This document shows, in pieces, positions 25,959 to 34,401 of a DNA stretch of 41,673 nucleotides; within the stretch, counting starts at the first letter, position 1; each line of letters opens with the position of its first letter. A model generated the notes under the pieces. It worked only from the letters and a program-made list of their open reading frames with translations, did no database searches and had not been told where the DNA came from. The DNA is from Planctomycetaceae bacterium (GTDB taxonomy: Bacteria > Planctomycetota > Planctomycetia > Planctomycetales > Planctomycetaceae). The position numbers and the translations under genes are program-made. The stretch spans positions 1 to 41,673 of the forward strand of contig JADZEF010000130.1 in the NCBI GenBank assembly GCA_020850695.1. Reading direction: 5' to 3'.

Positions 25959-26399
25959 CAGAATCTCCACCGGCGCGGGGTTCCGCGGACGCAATGCGTC
26001 CGCCTGGAAACAAACCAGGGAACAACGCCGGCAGCGCAGGACAGGGGCGGGACAACGGACGGGGGGGAGCGAGGACTGCGAGTGAACGGCCCCGTCGCAA
26101 GCGTTTCGCGGGGACAATCGCCCCGCCGTGGCTCGCGCTGCCGGAGTGTCCACTCGGTTCACCCGCTGGGAGAGCAGGAGAGAGGAGCGGATTCGACTTT
26201 TGATTCTAAACCGGAGTGGAGGGGTGTCAACTCACTCGATTTGCCGTGGATTGCGGGCCGCGGAATCCGTTCCTTGGCACGACGTGAGGCGAGAGACGCT
26301 GCAACCGGGTTGCGGTTCGAGGCGTCGGATCGCGTCTTGCGGGGAGGCCCGGGCGGGGCTACCGTGAGCGTGAGGAATGGACGCGGGGAGGAGAAACGC
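25959..26399. other. Divergent intergenic region, no convincing gene
   Basis: 441 nt between the start codons of tatC (minus) and the next gene (plus). Open frames cross it but are Arg/Ser/Pro-rich with no domain pattern. A short hairpin GCGGGG/CCCCGC lies near 26110. It presumably holds both promoters. Confidence 0.4.
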
Positions 26400-27017
26400 A
26401 TGACGAGCCTGTTGTTGTGCTGCATGCTGGCGGGGCAGGCGACGCCCGTTGCGACCGCCGACGGCCCGGCGATCGCCGAGATCCCGGGAGAGACGATCCT
26501 CGACCTGTCGACCGCCGCCGGATTGCGGGCGGGCTATCGCGACGTGATGCGGCGATCGGCGAACCGTGTCCCGGACGATCTCCTGGAGGTTGCGGCAGAC
26601 CTCGTCACGGTTTACACCGCACTGGACCAATCGAGGGTGATTGCGTCGGGGGAATCCTTCCGAATGCGGCAAGCCCTCAAGCCGCGGCTGGAGCTGACAC
26701 GCGAACGCCTGATGAAGAGCGTGCGTCAGGATCGAGAGCAGGCCCGCCGCGACGCCGCCCGGCGTTCGAAGAGCCCACGAGTCGAGCCGACTGACGAAGC
26801 CCGCCTCGACGCAACCCTGGCGGGCGGCAATGCGGTTGCCGCGAGCGCTCAGCAACTCATCGACCTCATTACAGCGACGATCGCGCCCGAGTCGTGGGAG
26901 GTGAACGGCGGCAACGGCCGGATCATGTTTTTTCGACCGCTGAACGTCCTCGTCATCCGCAACTCGAGCGAAGTGCACGAACAGATCGGCGGCACGCTGC
27001 AGCAGTTGCGGAAGTAG
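26400..27017 (+). CDS. Hypothetical secreted protein with a secretin-N-like C-terminus
   Basis: 205 residues from the ATG at 26400, preceded by GGGGAGGAGAAACGC, which decides the start against a much longer open frame. A short hydrophobic N-terminus (TSLLLCCMLAG) may be a signal peptide, possibly lipoprotein-like because of the cysteine pair. The middle is helical and charged. The end reads LIDLITATIAPESWEVNGGN, then MFFRPLNVLVIRNSSEVHEQ and IGGTLQQLRK, which resembles the short secretin/TonB N-domain seen in many planctomycete proteins (strand, VLVIR, HEQI helix). The protein has no pore domain, so it is not itself a secretin. The function is unknown. Confidence 0.7.
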   Translation: MTSLLLCCMLAGQATPVATADGPAIAEIPGETILDLSTAAGLRAGYRDVMRRSANRVPDDLLEVAADLVTVYTALDQSRVIASGESFRMRQALKPRLELTRERLMKSVRQDREQARRDAARRSKSPRVEPTDEARLDATLAGGNAVAASAQQLIDLITATIAPESWEVNGGNGRIMFFRPLNVLVIRNSSEVHEQIGGTLQQLRK

Positions 27018-27061
27018 CCGTGAGACAGGCTTTCAGCTTGCCAGGCTACCCCGAGAGAATT

Positions 27062-27121
27062 GTCATTGATCGTTGATCATTGGTCATTTCTGGAAATGAT
27101 CAATGATCAACGGCGAATGAC
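27062..27121. repeat. Long imperfect hairpin built from a short repeated word
   Basis: Arms 27071-27089 and 27094-27112 (CGTTGATCATTGGTCATTT and its near-complement) pair over 19 bp with a single mismatch and a 4-nt loop. GTCATT (27062-27067) and AATGAC (27116-27121) extend the stem after a 3-nt internal loop. The word TGATCATTG/GGTCATT recurs within and around it. It lies between converging genes and is AT-rich compared with its surroundings, unlike a normal GC-rich terminator stem. Confidence 0.75.
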
Positions 27122-27221
27122 CAACGACCAATCTGCCGACAGTTCGCGGCATGCGATTGCGTCGTGTCGGCGTAAGCTTCACCAACCGCCGACCCGTTTC
27201 GCTCGGAATAACTCCATCGGT

Positions 27222-28109
27222 TCAGCCGAAGTACTCCACGGCATTGCGGAAGATCTGCATGCCGGAGCCTTCGCCGCTCAGCTTGCGGCGGGTCCATTGC
27301 GGGTGCTGCGTCGCGAAGAGGAACCGTTCGGGATGGGGCATCAAGCCGAGCACGCGGCCTGTCGGATCGCTAAGCCCCGCGATATTCGCCGTCGAGCCGT
27401 TCGGATTGTGAGGGAACGGAAGCAGCGCATCAGGATCGCCGTCCGATGCATCCGCATCGTCGCTCAACCCGCCGAATGTCGCTCCGCCGCCGGCCGCGGC
27501 CACCACTGCTCCGGCCATCGCACGACAGCTCGCCTCGCGCCATGTGTATTGCAGCACCACCTGCCCCTGCGCCTTCCACTGCTCGATGACCGAGGGGTCG
27601 CGCGGCACGATGCGCCCCTCACCGTGGGCGACGGGAAGTTCGATCTCGTCGATTCCCTTCAGAAAGACGTTCTTGCCCCCTGCAACCTTCAGCTTCGTCC
27701 AAAGGGCGGTGTACTTGCCGTTGAGGTTCCAGGTCAGCGTCGCGGGGAAGTCAACAGCCGCCGGCGGAGGCCAATGCCCGCCGGGAAGAATCCCCGCCTT
27801 CAGCAGCACCTGGAAGCCGTTGCAGATGCCGAGAATGAGCGTATCGCGCTGCAGAAACTCACCAAGGGCCTCGCCCAGCCGCCCGCGGAGATGCCGCGAA
27901 AAGATGACGCCTGACCCGATGTCATCCCCATAGCTGAACCCGCCGGGAATGCACAGGATCTGATACGACTTCAACCGCGCCGGATCTTCGAGCAGCCGGT
28001 AGAGATGAACGCGCTCGGCCGTCCCCCCGCACGCCTCGAAGGCATACGCCGTCTCGACATCGCAGTTGGTTCCGGGGGCACGCAGAACGCAGACGGAAGG
28101 GGCGGGCAT
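27222..28109 (-). CDS. purQ: PurQ, phosphoribosylformylglycinamidine synthase glutaminase subunit
   Basis: 295 residues. This class I glutamine amidotransferase supplies ammonia to PurL in the fourth step of purine synthesis. Visible features are VCVLRAPGTNCDVETAYAFE, CIPGGFSYGDDIGSG, the nucleophile C96 in LGICNGFQVLLKAG, VAHGEGRI, and the catalytic pair H259 and E261 in GLMPHPERFLF. It is longer than the roughly 230 residues of Bacillus PurQ. Part of the difference is an Ala/Gly/Asp-rich stretch at about 191-232. No purL or purS lies nearby. Cytoplasmic. Confidence 0.93.
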   Translation of the reverse strand: MPAPSVCVLRAPGTNCDVETAYAFEACGGTAERVHLYRLLEDPARLKSYQILCIPGGFSYGDDIGSGVIFSRHLRGRLGEALGEFLQRDTLILGICNGFQVLLKAGILPGGHWPPPAAVDFPATLTWNLNGKYTALWTKLKVAGGKNVFLKGIDEIELPVAHGEGRIVPRDPSVIEQWKAQGQVVLQYTWREASCRAMAGAVVAAAGGGATFGGLSDDADASDGDPDALLPFPHNPNGSTANIAGLSDPTGRVLGLMPHPERFLFATQHPQWTRRKLSGEGSGMQIFRNAVEYFG

Positions 28110-28253
28110 AGTGCGAGGAAGAATTCAGGATCTCAATCCGGGGCAACGAACGACTTCCTAGTCATATCGTATTCGAGGCGGGAATTGAATTCGTCGTCGA
28201 AAAGTTGACCGCGTAGAGAATAGTCACGCACGGAACCAGCCGCCTCACCAGGA

Positions 28254-28688
28254 TCAGCCAGCGACCTGTGGCGGAAAACCACCGAGTTGAATAAGCAACT
28301 CCCGATGTCGGACTCGCTCGGGCTGATTCATCTCGAGAACGTCGATCGTCGTCCGGCCGACGGCGGTCTTGCCGACAAGGACCGCTCCATTCCACTGAAA
28401 ATGATCGTCCCACCCATCGGACCTGGGATGAAACAATCGCGTCAATTCGCCTGATTCGGGATCCATTCCCGCAATGTTTGCCGCCTTGAACAGATTGCAG
28501 GCTGGGCAACTGAGCGCGAGATTCGACAGCACCGAACGGCCGTGGTGCTTCTTCGAGATGACATGCTCGACGTGGAACGGGAGCAGGTCGAAACGAGAGG
28601 GAACGCGGCAATACTCGCAGCAATGATTGGCTCGAAGCCGCACCTGCTCCCGTCGGGACGGTTGGCGAGAAGGCTTACGCTTCGCCAC
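28254..28688 (-). CDS. HNH endonuclease
   Basis: 144 residues. A basic N-terminus (MAKRKPSRQPSRREQVRLRA) leads to a zinc-ribbon type HNH core: CCEYCRVPSRFDLLPFHVEH (C24/C27, then H), VISKKHHGRSVLSNLALSCP, and ACNLFKAANI. The two CXXC pairs and the HVEHV-(13)-NLALSC pattern fit the stand-alone HNH nucleases common in planctomycetes and cyanobacteria. The last third (FQWNGAVLVGKTAVGRTTID) is also typical of that group. Its start overlaps the end of the small upstream gene by 14 nt, implying translational coupling. The biological role (homing, defence or repair) is unknown. Confidence 0.88.
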   Translation of the reverse strand: MAKRKPSRQPSRREQVRLRANHCCEYCRVPSRFDLLPFHVEHVISKKHHGRSVLSNLALSCPACNLFKAANIAGMDPESGELTRLFHPRSDGWDDHFQWNGAVLVGKTAVGRTTIDVLEMNQPERVRHRELLIQLGGFPPQVAG

Positions 28689-28965
28689 GGGACTTCAGCG
28701 TCAGGCGAGCCCGCGCCTGCAGGACGGAGAGGAACTGGCTGACACGGACATATCGTTCCAGTTCGTCCCGCTCCTCCGCAGTGATGGTTCCGGCGTTGTT
28801 CTTCTCCTGGAGCTTCCCGACGCGAGTGAGGTCCCGCTTGGGAAATTTCCAGGTCAGCACGCTCCGCGCGACGCTGATCGGAAGGGAGTCGTCCCCGCCG
28901 ATGACTCGGGAGAAGATTTCCGCTTCGGTGATGGAGTCGAGCGCGGTAGCCATGATTTTCAGCAT
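28675..28965 (-). CDS. Small conserved partner protein of the HNH nuclease
   Basis: 96 residues, or 92 from a second ATG at 28953. Pattern: SITEAEIFSRVIGGDD, ISVARSVLTWKFPKRDLTRV, GKLQEKNNAGTITAEERDEL, then ERYVRVSQFLSVLQARARLT. The KNNAGTITAEERDELERYV segment is typical of a short helical family that often sits directly ahead of an HNH gene. It overlaps the HNH start by 14 nt. I know of no characterised function. The fixed order and overlap suggest the two products act together or that this one controls the nuclease. Confidence 0.8.
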   Translation of the reverse strand: MLKIMATALDSITEAEIFSRVIGGDDSLPISVARSVLTWKFPKRDLTRVGKLQEKNNAGTITAEERDELERYVRVSQFLSVLQARARLTLKSRGEA

Positions 28966-29246
28966 ATCGGCGGTCGCTGCCTGCCGCGAGAGATTTCGTC
29001 TTAGCCGGAGTCTGCCACCGACCGGCCCCGCACAGTTCTGTGGCTGCGCGGGTCGGAAAAGGACTTGCTCGTTTCGCGTGACAGGACAACGATTGTATTG
29101 GTTCGGATTCGCCTGGCATCAGGAGTGAAATCCCGCATCGGGATTGGTCGATGTCAATTGGGATGGGGTACGACGGTCGAGTGACAGTCCCTCCCCGGTG
29201 CTCGCGGAAGCCATCGCCGCGGAACCGTTCCATTCGGGAACTCGTC

Positions 29247-29615
29247 ATGGCGAGCGAAAAAAAGTCAAAGTCGTCCGTCCCCCGTAAAATGCCGGGCGGC
29301 GACGAACGTCCGAAACAGCATTCCTACCTCGTGACTTTCAAGGACGAAGTGGAATCGGCGAAGTCGGCGGGCAAGGGCCGAGCCGCGGTGGTCCAGGCCA
29401 AGACGGCCCGGACGACCGCGCTTCGTGAAAAATTGCGGCAATTCGTGCAGAGTTCTGGGCTGGCGCCGCAAGTGCAACAAATCGGGGAGGCGATGGCGTT
29501 CCCGATGGTTTCCATCATTTGCACTCCGGAAGCCGCTCGACAATTGAGCGAGCTTCCAGAGGTGGATTCCGTCCTTTCCGACGGACCCGACCTTGTGTTG
29601 ATTGACGAGACCTGA
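29247..29615 (+). CDS. Stand-alone peptidase-inhibitor I9-like protein
   Basis: 122 residues from the ATG at 29247; the longer open frame starts at 29151 but its first 32 codons look non-coding. After a Lys/Ser/Pro-rich leader, residues 25-120 read HSYLVTFKDEVESAKSAGKG, helix TTALREKLRQFVQSSG, AMAFPMVSIICTPEAARQLS and ELPEVDSVLSDGPDLVLI. This is the pattern of the subtilisin propeptide/I9 inhibitor fold. No protease domain follows, so it would be a free inhibitor or chaperone of a subtilase encoded elsewhere. There is no signal peptide. It ends only 5 nt from the converging thrS stop. Confidence 0.6.
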   Translation: MASEKKSKSSVPRKMPGGDERPKQHSYLVTFKDEVESAKSAGKGRAAVVQAKTARTTALREKLRQFVQSSGLAPQVQQIGEAMAFPMVSIICTPEAARQLSELPEVDSVLSDGPDLVLIDET

Positions 29616-29620
29616 GTCAC

Positions 29621-31816
29621 TCAGTCTGCGTAAAGCTCAGCCCCGCTCTCGTTCGTCGCAGCCGCCGGCGCCTCGGACTTCACGACCTGCCGCACCACGC
29701 GATCCTCGTTTTCCTTTTTGAGACGGGCGATCGCCGCTTCGACCGACATGGCGCCAAGGTCGCCGTCGATGCGGTCGCGGACGGCGACCTGGCCGGTCTC
29801 GGCTTCCTTCGGACCGACCACCAGCATGTAGGGGACGAGGTCGAGCTGCGCCTCGCGAATTTTTGCCTGCACCTTCGAGCTTTTGAGGTCGGTGCTGGCG
29901 CGGAAGCCCGCCTCGCGGAACTTCTTCTCGACCTGGCGGGCGTACTCCTCGGTCTTCTCGCTGACCGGCAGCACCCGCACCTGCTCGGGGGCCAGCCACA
30001 GCGGGAAGGCGCCGGCGAAGTGCTCGATGAGCATTCCGCAGAAGCGCTCCATCGAGCCGAAGGGGGCGCGGTGGATCATCACGGGGCGGTGCGGCTTGTT
30101 GTCGTTGCCGATGTATTCGAGCTGGAACCGCTCGGGCAACAGGAAGTCGAGTTGCACGGTGCCGAGCTGCCACTCGCGGCCGATGGCGTCGCGGACCATG
30201 AAGTCGGTCTTCGGGCCGTAGAATGCCGCTTCCCCCTGGCGCTCGGTGAACGGCAGCTTCGAGTCCTGCAGCACCTTGCGGAGGGTGGCTTCGGCCTTCG
30301 ACCACATTTCGGGCTCGCCCGCGTACTTGTCGCTGGCGGGGTCGCGCAGCGAAAGCTGGATGCGATAGTCGTCGAGACCGACGCTCGCGAGGACGAACTT
30401 CACGAGGTCGAGGGTCTGGCGGAATTCTTCTTCGACCTGCTCCGGTGCGACGAACAGGTGCGCGTCGTCCTGGGTGAGGCCGCGCACGCGGAGCATGCCG
30501 TTCAACTCGCCCGACTGCTCGTGGCGGTAGACAGTGCCGAACTCGGCCAGCCGCACTGGAAGGTCGCGGTAGCTGCGGGGCTGGCTCTTGTAGATCTGGA
30601 TGTGGTGCGGGCAGTTCATCGGCTTCAGCAGGTAGCGTTCCTGCTTCTGCTCCCACTCCCGCAGCGCGGCGACCTTCGCCTCGGTGTTGTCGCTCGCCCT
30701 GTAGCCGCTCAGGTCGGCCCCCATCAGCTTCGCAGTGCCGACGAGCTTCGACTCTTCCTCGCTGCTCAGCTTGTGTTCCTTGAGCCGGCGGATCCAGAAG
30801 TCGACGAGCTGGCCCGCATCATGCCCGAAGAGCGGGGCGAACTGCGAGTCGCGGTAGTAGGGGAAGTGCCCGCTGATCTCGTAGAGCTCGACGCGGGCGA
30901 TGTGCGGGGAGTAGACCGGCTGATACCCGCGATTGATGAGTTCGCGCTTGATGAACTCTTCGAGGGTCGAGCGGACGATGGCCCCCTTCGGCAGCCAGAG
31001 GCAGAGCCCCTGGCCGACGTCGTTCGCGATGCTGAAGAGGTTGAGCTTCTTGCCGAGGACGCGGTGGGCGCGGCGCTTGGCCTCTTCGATCTGGTCGAGG
31101 TACGCCTGCTGCTCCTTCGAGCTGAAGAATGCGGTCCCGTACAGCCGTTGCAGGCGGCGGTTGTTGGCGTCCCCTTTCCAATAGGAACCGGCGACGCTCA
31201 GCAGCTTGAACGCCTTCACGCGCCCTGCATCGGGAATGTGCGGGCCGCGGCAGAGGTCGACGAATTCGCCCTGGCGGTAGAAGCTGACGGTCGACTGGTC
31301 GCCGAGGCCGGTGTCGATGTGCTCGACCTTGAGGTCCTGCTTGAGGTCCATGCACAGCTTGCGGGCTTCGTCGCGCGGAAGGACGAACCGCTCGAACTTC
31401 TCCGCGTCGCCGATGATCTTCTGCATCTCGGCTTCGATACGGGGGAAGTCGTCCTCGCTGATCGGCCGGTCGAGGCCGATGTCGTAGTAATAGCCGGTCG
31501 AGAGGGTCGGCCCGAAAGCGAGGCTCACTCCGGGGAAGAGCTTCATCACTGCCCGCGCCATGATGTGGGCGCACGAGTGCCGGAGCACGCCCAGGGCTTC
31601 GGGGTTCTTGTCGGTGAGGAGCTTGAGCGAGTAAGGCTGGGGGGCGTCGCCGGCGCTCTCGGCGATGGGGCGGGCGGCGTCGACGACCTTGCCATTGACC
31701 TGCGCGGCGATGACTGCGGCGGCGAGACGAGCGCCGATCCCCGCAGCAACATCCATCGCAGTGGCCTGGTCGGGATACTCCTTGACGGTTCCGTCGGGCA
31801 GCTGAACCTGAATCAT
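29621..31816 (-). CDS. thrS: Threonyl-tRNA synthetase
   Basis: 731 residues from the ATG at 31816 ([10 protein letters not shown] begins the TGS domain); the open frame extends further upstream without meaning. Domains in order are TGS (about 1-65), the editing domain (H80, H84, C189 and H193 match the editing-site residues), the class II catalytic core with zinc ligands C402 (MNCPHH), H432 (YRHEQSG) and H582 (MIHRAPFGS), and the anticodon-binding domain (about 610-705). It is longer than E. coli ThrS (642). Much of the extra length is at about 330-395, between [10 protein letters not shown] and the MNCPHH motif. It attaches threonine to tRNA-Thr in the cytoplasm. Confidence 0.96.
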   Translation of the reverse strand: MIQVQLPDGTVKEYPDQATAMDVAAGIGARLAAAVIAAQVNGKVVDAARPIAESAGDAPQPYSLKLLTDKNPEALGVLRHSCAHIMARAVMKLFPGVSLAFGPTLSTGYYYDIGLDRPISEDDFPRIEAEMQKIIGDAEKFERFVLPRDEARKLCMDLKQDLKVEHIDTGLGDQSTVSFYRQGEFVDLCRGPHIPDAGRVKAFKLLSVAGSYWKGDANNRRLQRLYGTAFFSSKEQQAYLDQIEEAKRRAHRVLGKKLNLFSIANDVGQGLCLWLPKGAIVRSTLEEFIKRELINRGYQPVYSPHIARVELYEISGHFPYYRDSQFAPLFGHDAGQLVDFWIRRLKEHKLSSEEESKLVGTAKLMGADLSGYRASDNTEAKVAALREWEQKQERYLLKPMNCPHHIQIYKSQPRSYRDLPVRLAEFGTVYRHEQSGELNGMLRVRGLTQDDAHLFVAPEQVEEEFRQTLDLVKFVLASVGLDDYRIQLSLRDPASDKYAGEPEMWSKAEATLRKVLQDSKLPFTERQGEAAFYGPKTDFMVRDAIGREWQLGTVQLDFLLPERFQLEYIGNDNKPHRPVMIHRAPFGSMERFCGMLIEHFAGAFPLWLAPEQVRVLPVSEKTEEYARQVEKKFREAGFRASTDLKSSKVQAKIREAQLDLVPYMLVVGPKEAETGQVAVRDRIDGDLGAMSVEAAIARLKKENEDRVVRQVVKSEAPAAATNESGAELYAD

Positions 31817-31841
31817 CGGACTGAGCAAGCTCCATCTTTGC

Positions 31842-31906
31842 AGGGTGGGCACTGCCCACCAACGATCGGCGATCGATGGCCGAATGTGGAGGGCAGTGCC
31901 CACCCT
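31842..31906. repeat. Inverted repeat of a self-palindromic word upstream of thrS
   Basis: AGGGTGGGCACTGCCC (31842-31857) is repeated in inverted form as GGGCAGTGCCCACCCT (31891-31906), a perfect 16-bp pair with a 33-nt spacer. Each arm is itself a near-palindrome (GTGGGCA/TGCCCAC). It lies in the 235-nt gap just upstream of the thrS start, within its likely leader or promoter region. Confidence 0.75.
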
Positions 31907-32051
31907 ACCGTGGGACCGGACGGCGTCGCCGGAACAAAGGGCGATCGAAGACCGTGGCGGTCGAAAGTGGGAGTCTATCGGCGATTTCGGCAAAGCGTCA
32001 ATCGGCGCCGACGCATGAGTGGACACTCTGCCGGCGGAAATGTTCGGGACG

Positions 32052-34250
32052 TCAATCCGCCTTCTTCGTCGCAGCAACTTCCTTCAGAAGTTCCAGTAGC
32101 GTGGTGCGGATCTTCGGCTCGGCGTCCGCGTCGAGATAACTGGACCGCGCCCGCCACGTTTCATACCCGCCCAGCTTGTGATGCTCGGGCGTGGGCAGGT
32201 AGCCGTTGTAGCCGTTCGCCAGGTCGATCGTGAACGTCGGCTTCAGCGGACTTTCCTTCTTGATCGCCAGACCGGTCTCGACGAACGTCTCGCAGGGGCT
32301 CGAAACAATTCCAAGTTCGCCAATCCGAATCGCCTGCAGACGCGCCTTGACCGTCTTCGGATACTCCTTCATCAGAAGCGTCTCGCGGGCGTAGACCTCG
32401 GGCATGCCGTTGTACGGACCCGCGCCCGCCTTTTCGAGAAGCCTTTTCGCGTAGCCGACGTCGTCTTCGGACGGCAGACGAACCCCCAGTTCCACTTCGC
32501 GCTCTGCCATTGCCAACGTGGCGAAGGGATCGTGCTCGACCTCTGCGTAGGCTTCGAACGCCGCTTCGGATACCGAAGTCGCCACCCGAATGATCTGCTC
32601 GAACGGTTCCCGCTTCATCGGCGTCGCCGAGAAATCAATGTTGTTGATGTTGCCGCTCGTCCCGTTCGACATGATGCCGACGAACGGATTGTCTTTTCCG
32701 GCCGACTTCAGCCGCATGGCAATCCGGTTGGCGAACTCGCCGAAGTAGTCCGCGGAAACCTGTCCCCCCGGCACGCCGCCGACGTAATGGAGCGAGTAGT
32801 TCGCCAGGAATGCCAGGGGCCGTCCATCGGCCGCCTGGACCGAGAGGAAGCAGACCTCCGGATCGGTCGGACCGGACGGCTTGTCATTCGCCGGGTTCGC
32901 CTGCCCCGGGTTCATTTTTACCTGGTCGGTCTCCTTGCCGAACGGGTCGACGAGCTTTGTGCCGGGCTTCATGAACCAGCGACGGTTGTGGACGTTCCCC
33001 GCATCCCGGCCGACGCCCCAGCCGACGCGGGCCGGCTCGAGGCGCGAATGGGCCGTGATGATCCCCTCGGCAATTCTGGCCGCGAGAAACTTGCGGTACT
33101 CCTGGTCCGGCTCGCTCTGAAAGACGCCCGCGACCGTGGGACATGAGTGGGCGTGCGTGGCGCTCATCAGCATGTGCTCGACCGGAATGCCGGTCTTCTT
33201 CGAAGCGATCTCCTTGGCCTCGTCGAAGATTTCACGGGGGATCATGCAGCTGTCACACACGGCGAAGGCAATCTTCGTCCGCCCGTCATCGAGAACCAGG
33301 CAGCGGGCGTGAATCGGGTCGTGGGCCGACATCGCCTGCACGTCCCGCATATTGCCGTTCAGCGAAATCGGGAACTTCAGCGGAGTGGTGTCCATCGCGA
33401 ACGCTCCCGCCCGGATTGGGGTGGCGTCCCTGGGAGCCTTTTCGAAGAAGACCATGTGTTGCAGCGGGAGCGCTCCGATGGTCTTTTTCCAGAAGAGACC
33501 GAATTCGGGACGACCGGCTTCGCGCTTCACCTGCGCCTCGGTCATCTTGTGGACTTCCTTGATGGCAACCTTCGGATCTTCCTTGCGGTACTCCACGAAG
33601 ACGATCTGCCCGCCGGGACGCAGCGCCCGCGCCAGTTCGGTCGTCATTTCATGCGGGTGCTCGAACTCGTGATAGACGTCGACCATCAGGGCGAGGTCGA
33701 TCGAATTGGGCTTCAGGTTCGGCGACCTGGCCGTCCCCAGGACCAGTTCCACGTTGTCGATCTTGCGCCGCTTCAGCTTCTTGTCGAGCAGCGACAGCAT
33801 CTCTTCCTGGATGTCGACCGCCATCACCTTCCCCTCGGGGCCGACGGACTCGGCCATCATCAGCGTAATGACGCCGCTTCCCGCCCCCACGTCCGCGACG
33901 GTCATTCCGGGCTTCAGACCAAGAGACTTCACGAGCAGCGACAATCGCTCTTCTTCCTCGCGTTCCGAACGTTCGAGCCAGTTGGCCGCCTGGTACCCCA
34001 TGACATGGGCAATCTCCCGCCCCATGTAGAACTTGCCGATGCCGTTCGGATCGTGCTCCTTCTTGAACACGTACAGGGCCGAGGCATCAACGCGGTTATC
34101 GGAAGTTGACTCCGCGACGGACCCATTCCCCTGTGCCGGCAAATCGTCGGCGAAGGCCGGCCCAGGCATTGTCGCCGGGGCGCAAAAGCCGATCAGCACG
34201 AACGAGAAAAGGAGGGTCGCGGCTCGAGGGCAGGAGGTCTTGTCACGCAT
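32052..34250 (-). CDS. Secreted SAM-dependent methyltransferase fused to a ceramidase-like domain
   Basis: 732 residues. The N-terminus is a signal peptide ([15 protein letters not shown], cut near AFA). Residues 60-272 form a class I methyltransferase: [23 protein letters not shown] motif [11 protein letters not shown] (118-128), [23 protein letters not shown] and the motif [16 protein letters not shown]. From about 279 a neutral/alkaline-ceramidase-like domain begins: [22 protein letters not shown] (H366, H368, likely zinc ligands), [10 protein letters not shown] (H488), and [13 protein letters not shown] (530s, the nucleophile region). The residues match by pattern, not by alignment. Neither substrate is known. 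There is no obvious co-transcribed partner; thrS lies 235 nt downstream on the same strand. The fusion in one exported protein is unusual. Confidence 0.85.
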   Translation of the reverse strand: MRDKTSCPRAATLLFSFVLIGFCAPATMPGPAFADDLPAQGNGSVAESTSDNRVDASALYVFKKEHDPNGIGKFYMGREIAHVMGYQAANWLERSEREEEERLSLLVKSLGLKPGMTVADVGAGSGVITLMMAESVGPEGKVMAVDIQEEMLSLLDKKLKRRKIDNVELVLGTARSPNLKPNSIDLALMVDVYHEFEHPHEMTTELARALRPGGQIVFVEYRKEDPKVAIKEVHKMTEAQVKREAGRPEFGLFWKKTIGALPLQHMVFFEKAPRDATPIRAGAFAMDTTPLKFPISLNGNMRDVQAMSAHDPIHARCLVLDDGRTKIAFAVCDSCMIPREIFDEAKEIASKKTGIPVEHMLMSATHAHSCPTVAGVFQSEPDQEYRKFLAARIAEGIITAHSRLEPARVGWGVGRDAGNVHNRRWFMKPGTKLVDPFGKETDQVKMNPGQANPANDKPSGPTDPEVCFLSVQAADGRPLAFLANYSLHYVGGVPGGQVSADYFGEFANRIAMRLKSAGKDNPFVGIMSNGTSGNINNIDFSATPMKREPFEQIIRVATSVSEAAFEAYAEVEHDPFATLAMAEREVELGVRLPSEDDVGYAKRLLEKAGAGPYNGMPEVYARETLLMKEYPKTVKARLQAIRIGELGIVSSPCETFVETGLAIKKESPLKPTFTIDLANGYNGYLPTPEHHKLGGYETWRARSSYLDADAEPKIRTTLLELLKEVAATKKAD

Positions 34251-34401
34251 GGGCGGAATCCCGGATGATCAGGGCGTGCGAATGTCTTTGGCTGAGGCGA
34301 TTTTATCCGACCATGTCTTCAGCGTCTTCCGAAGCACGTGGCGAATCCTCGACAGGTACCAAAGCCACATTCGAGACGTGAACGTCAATTCAAGCGACGA
34401 T

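Noticed and set aside
28254-28965. Classical toxin-antitoxin pair
   Set aside because: The order and overlap fit, but the small protein shows no DNA-binding or known antitoxin pattern, so the label is not supported.
30020-32233. A 737-codon open frame on the plus strand
   Set aside because: It is antisense to thrS, which has complete catalytic and editing motifs. Long antisense frames are common at this GC content.
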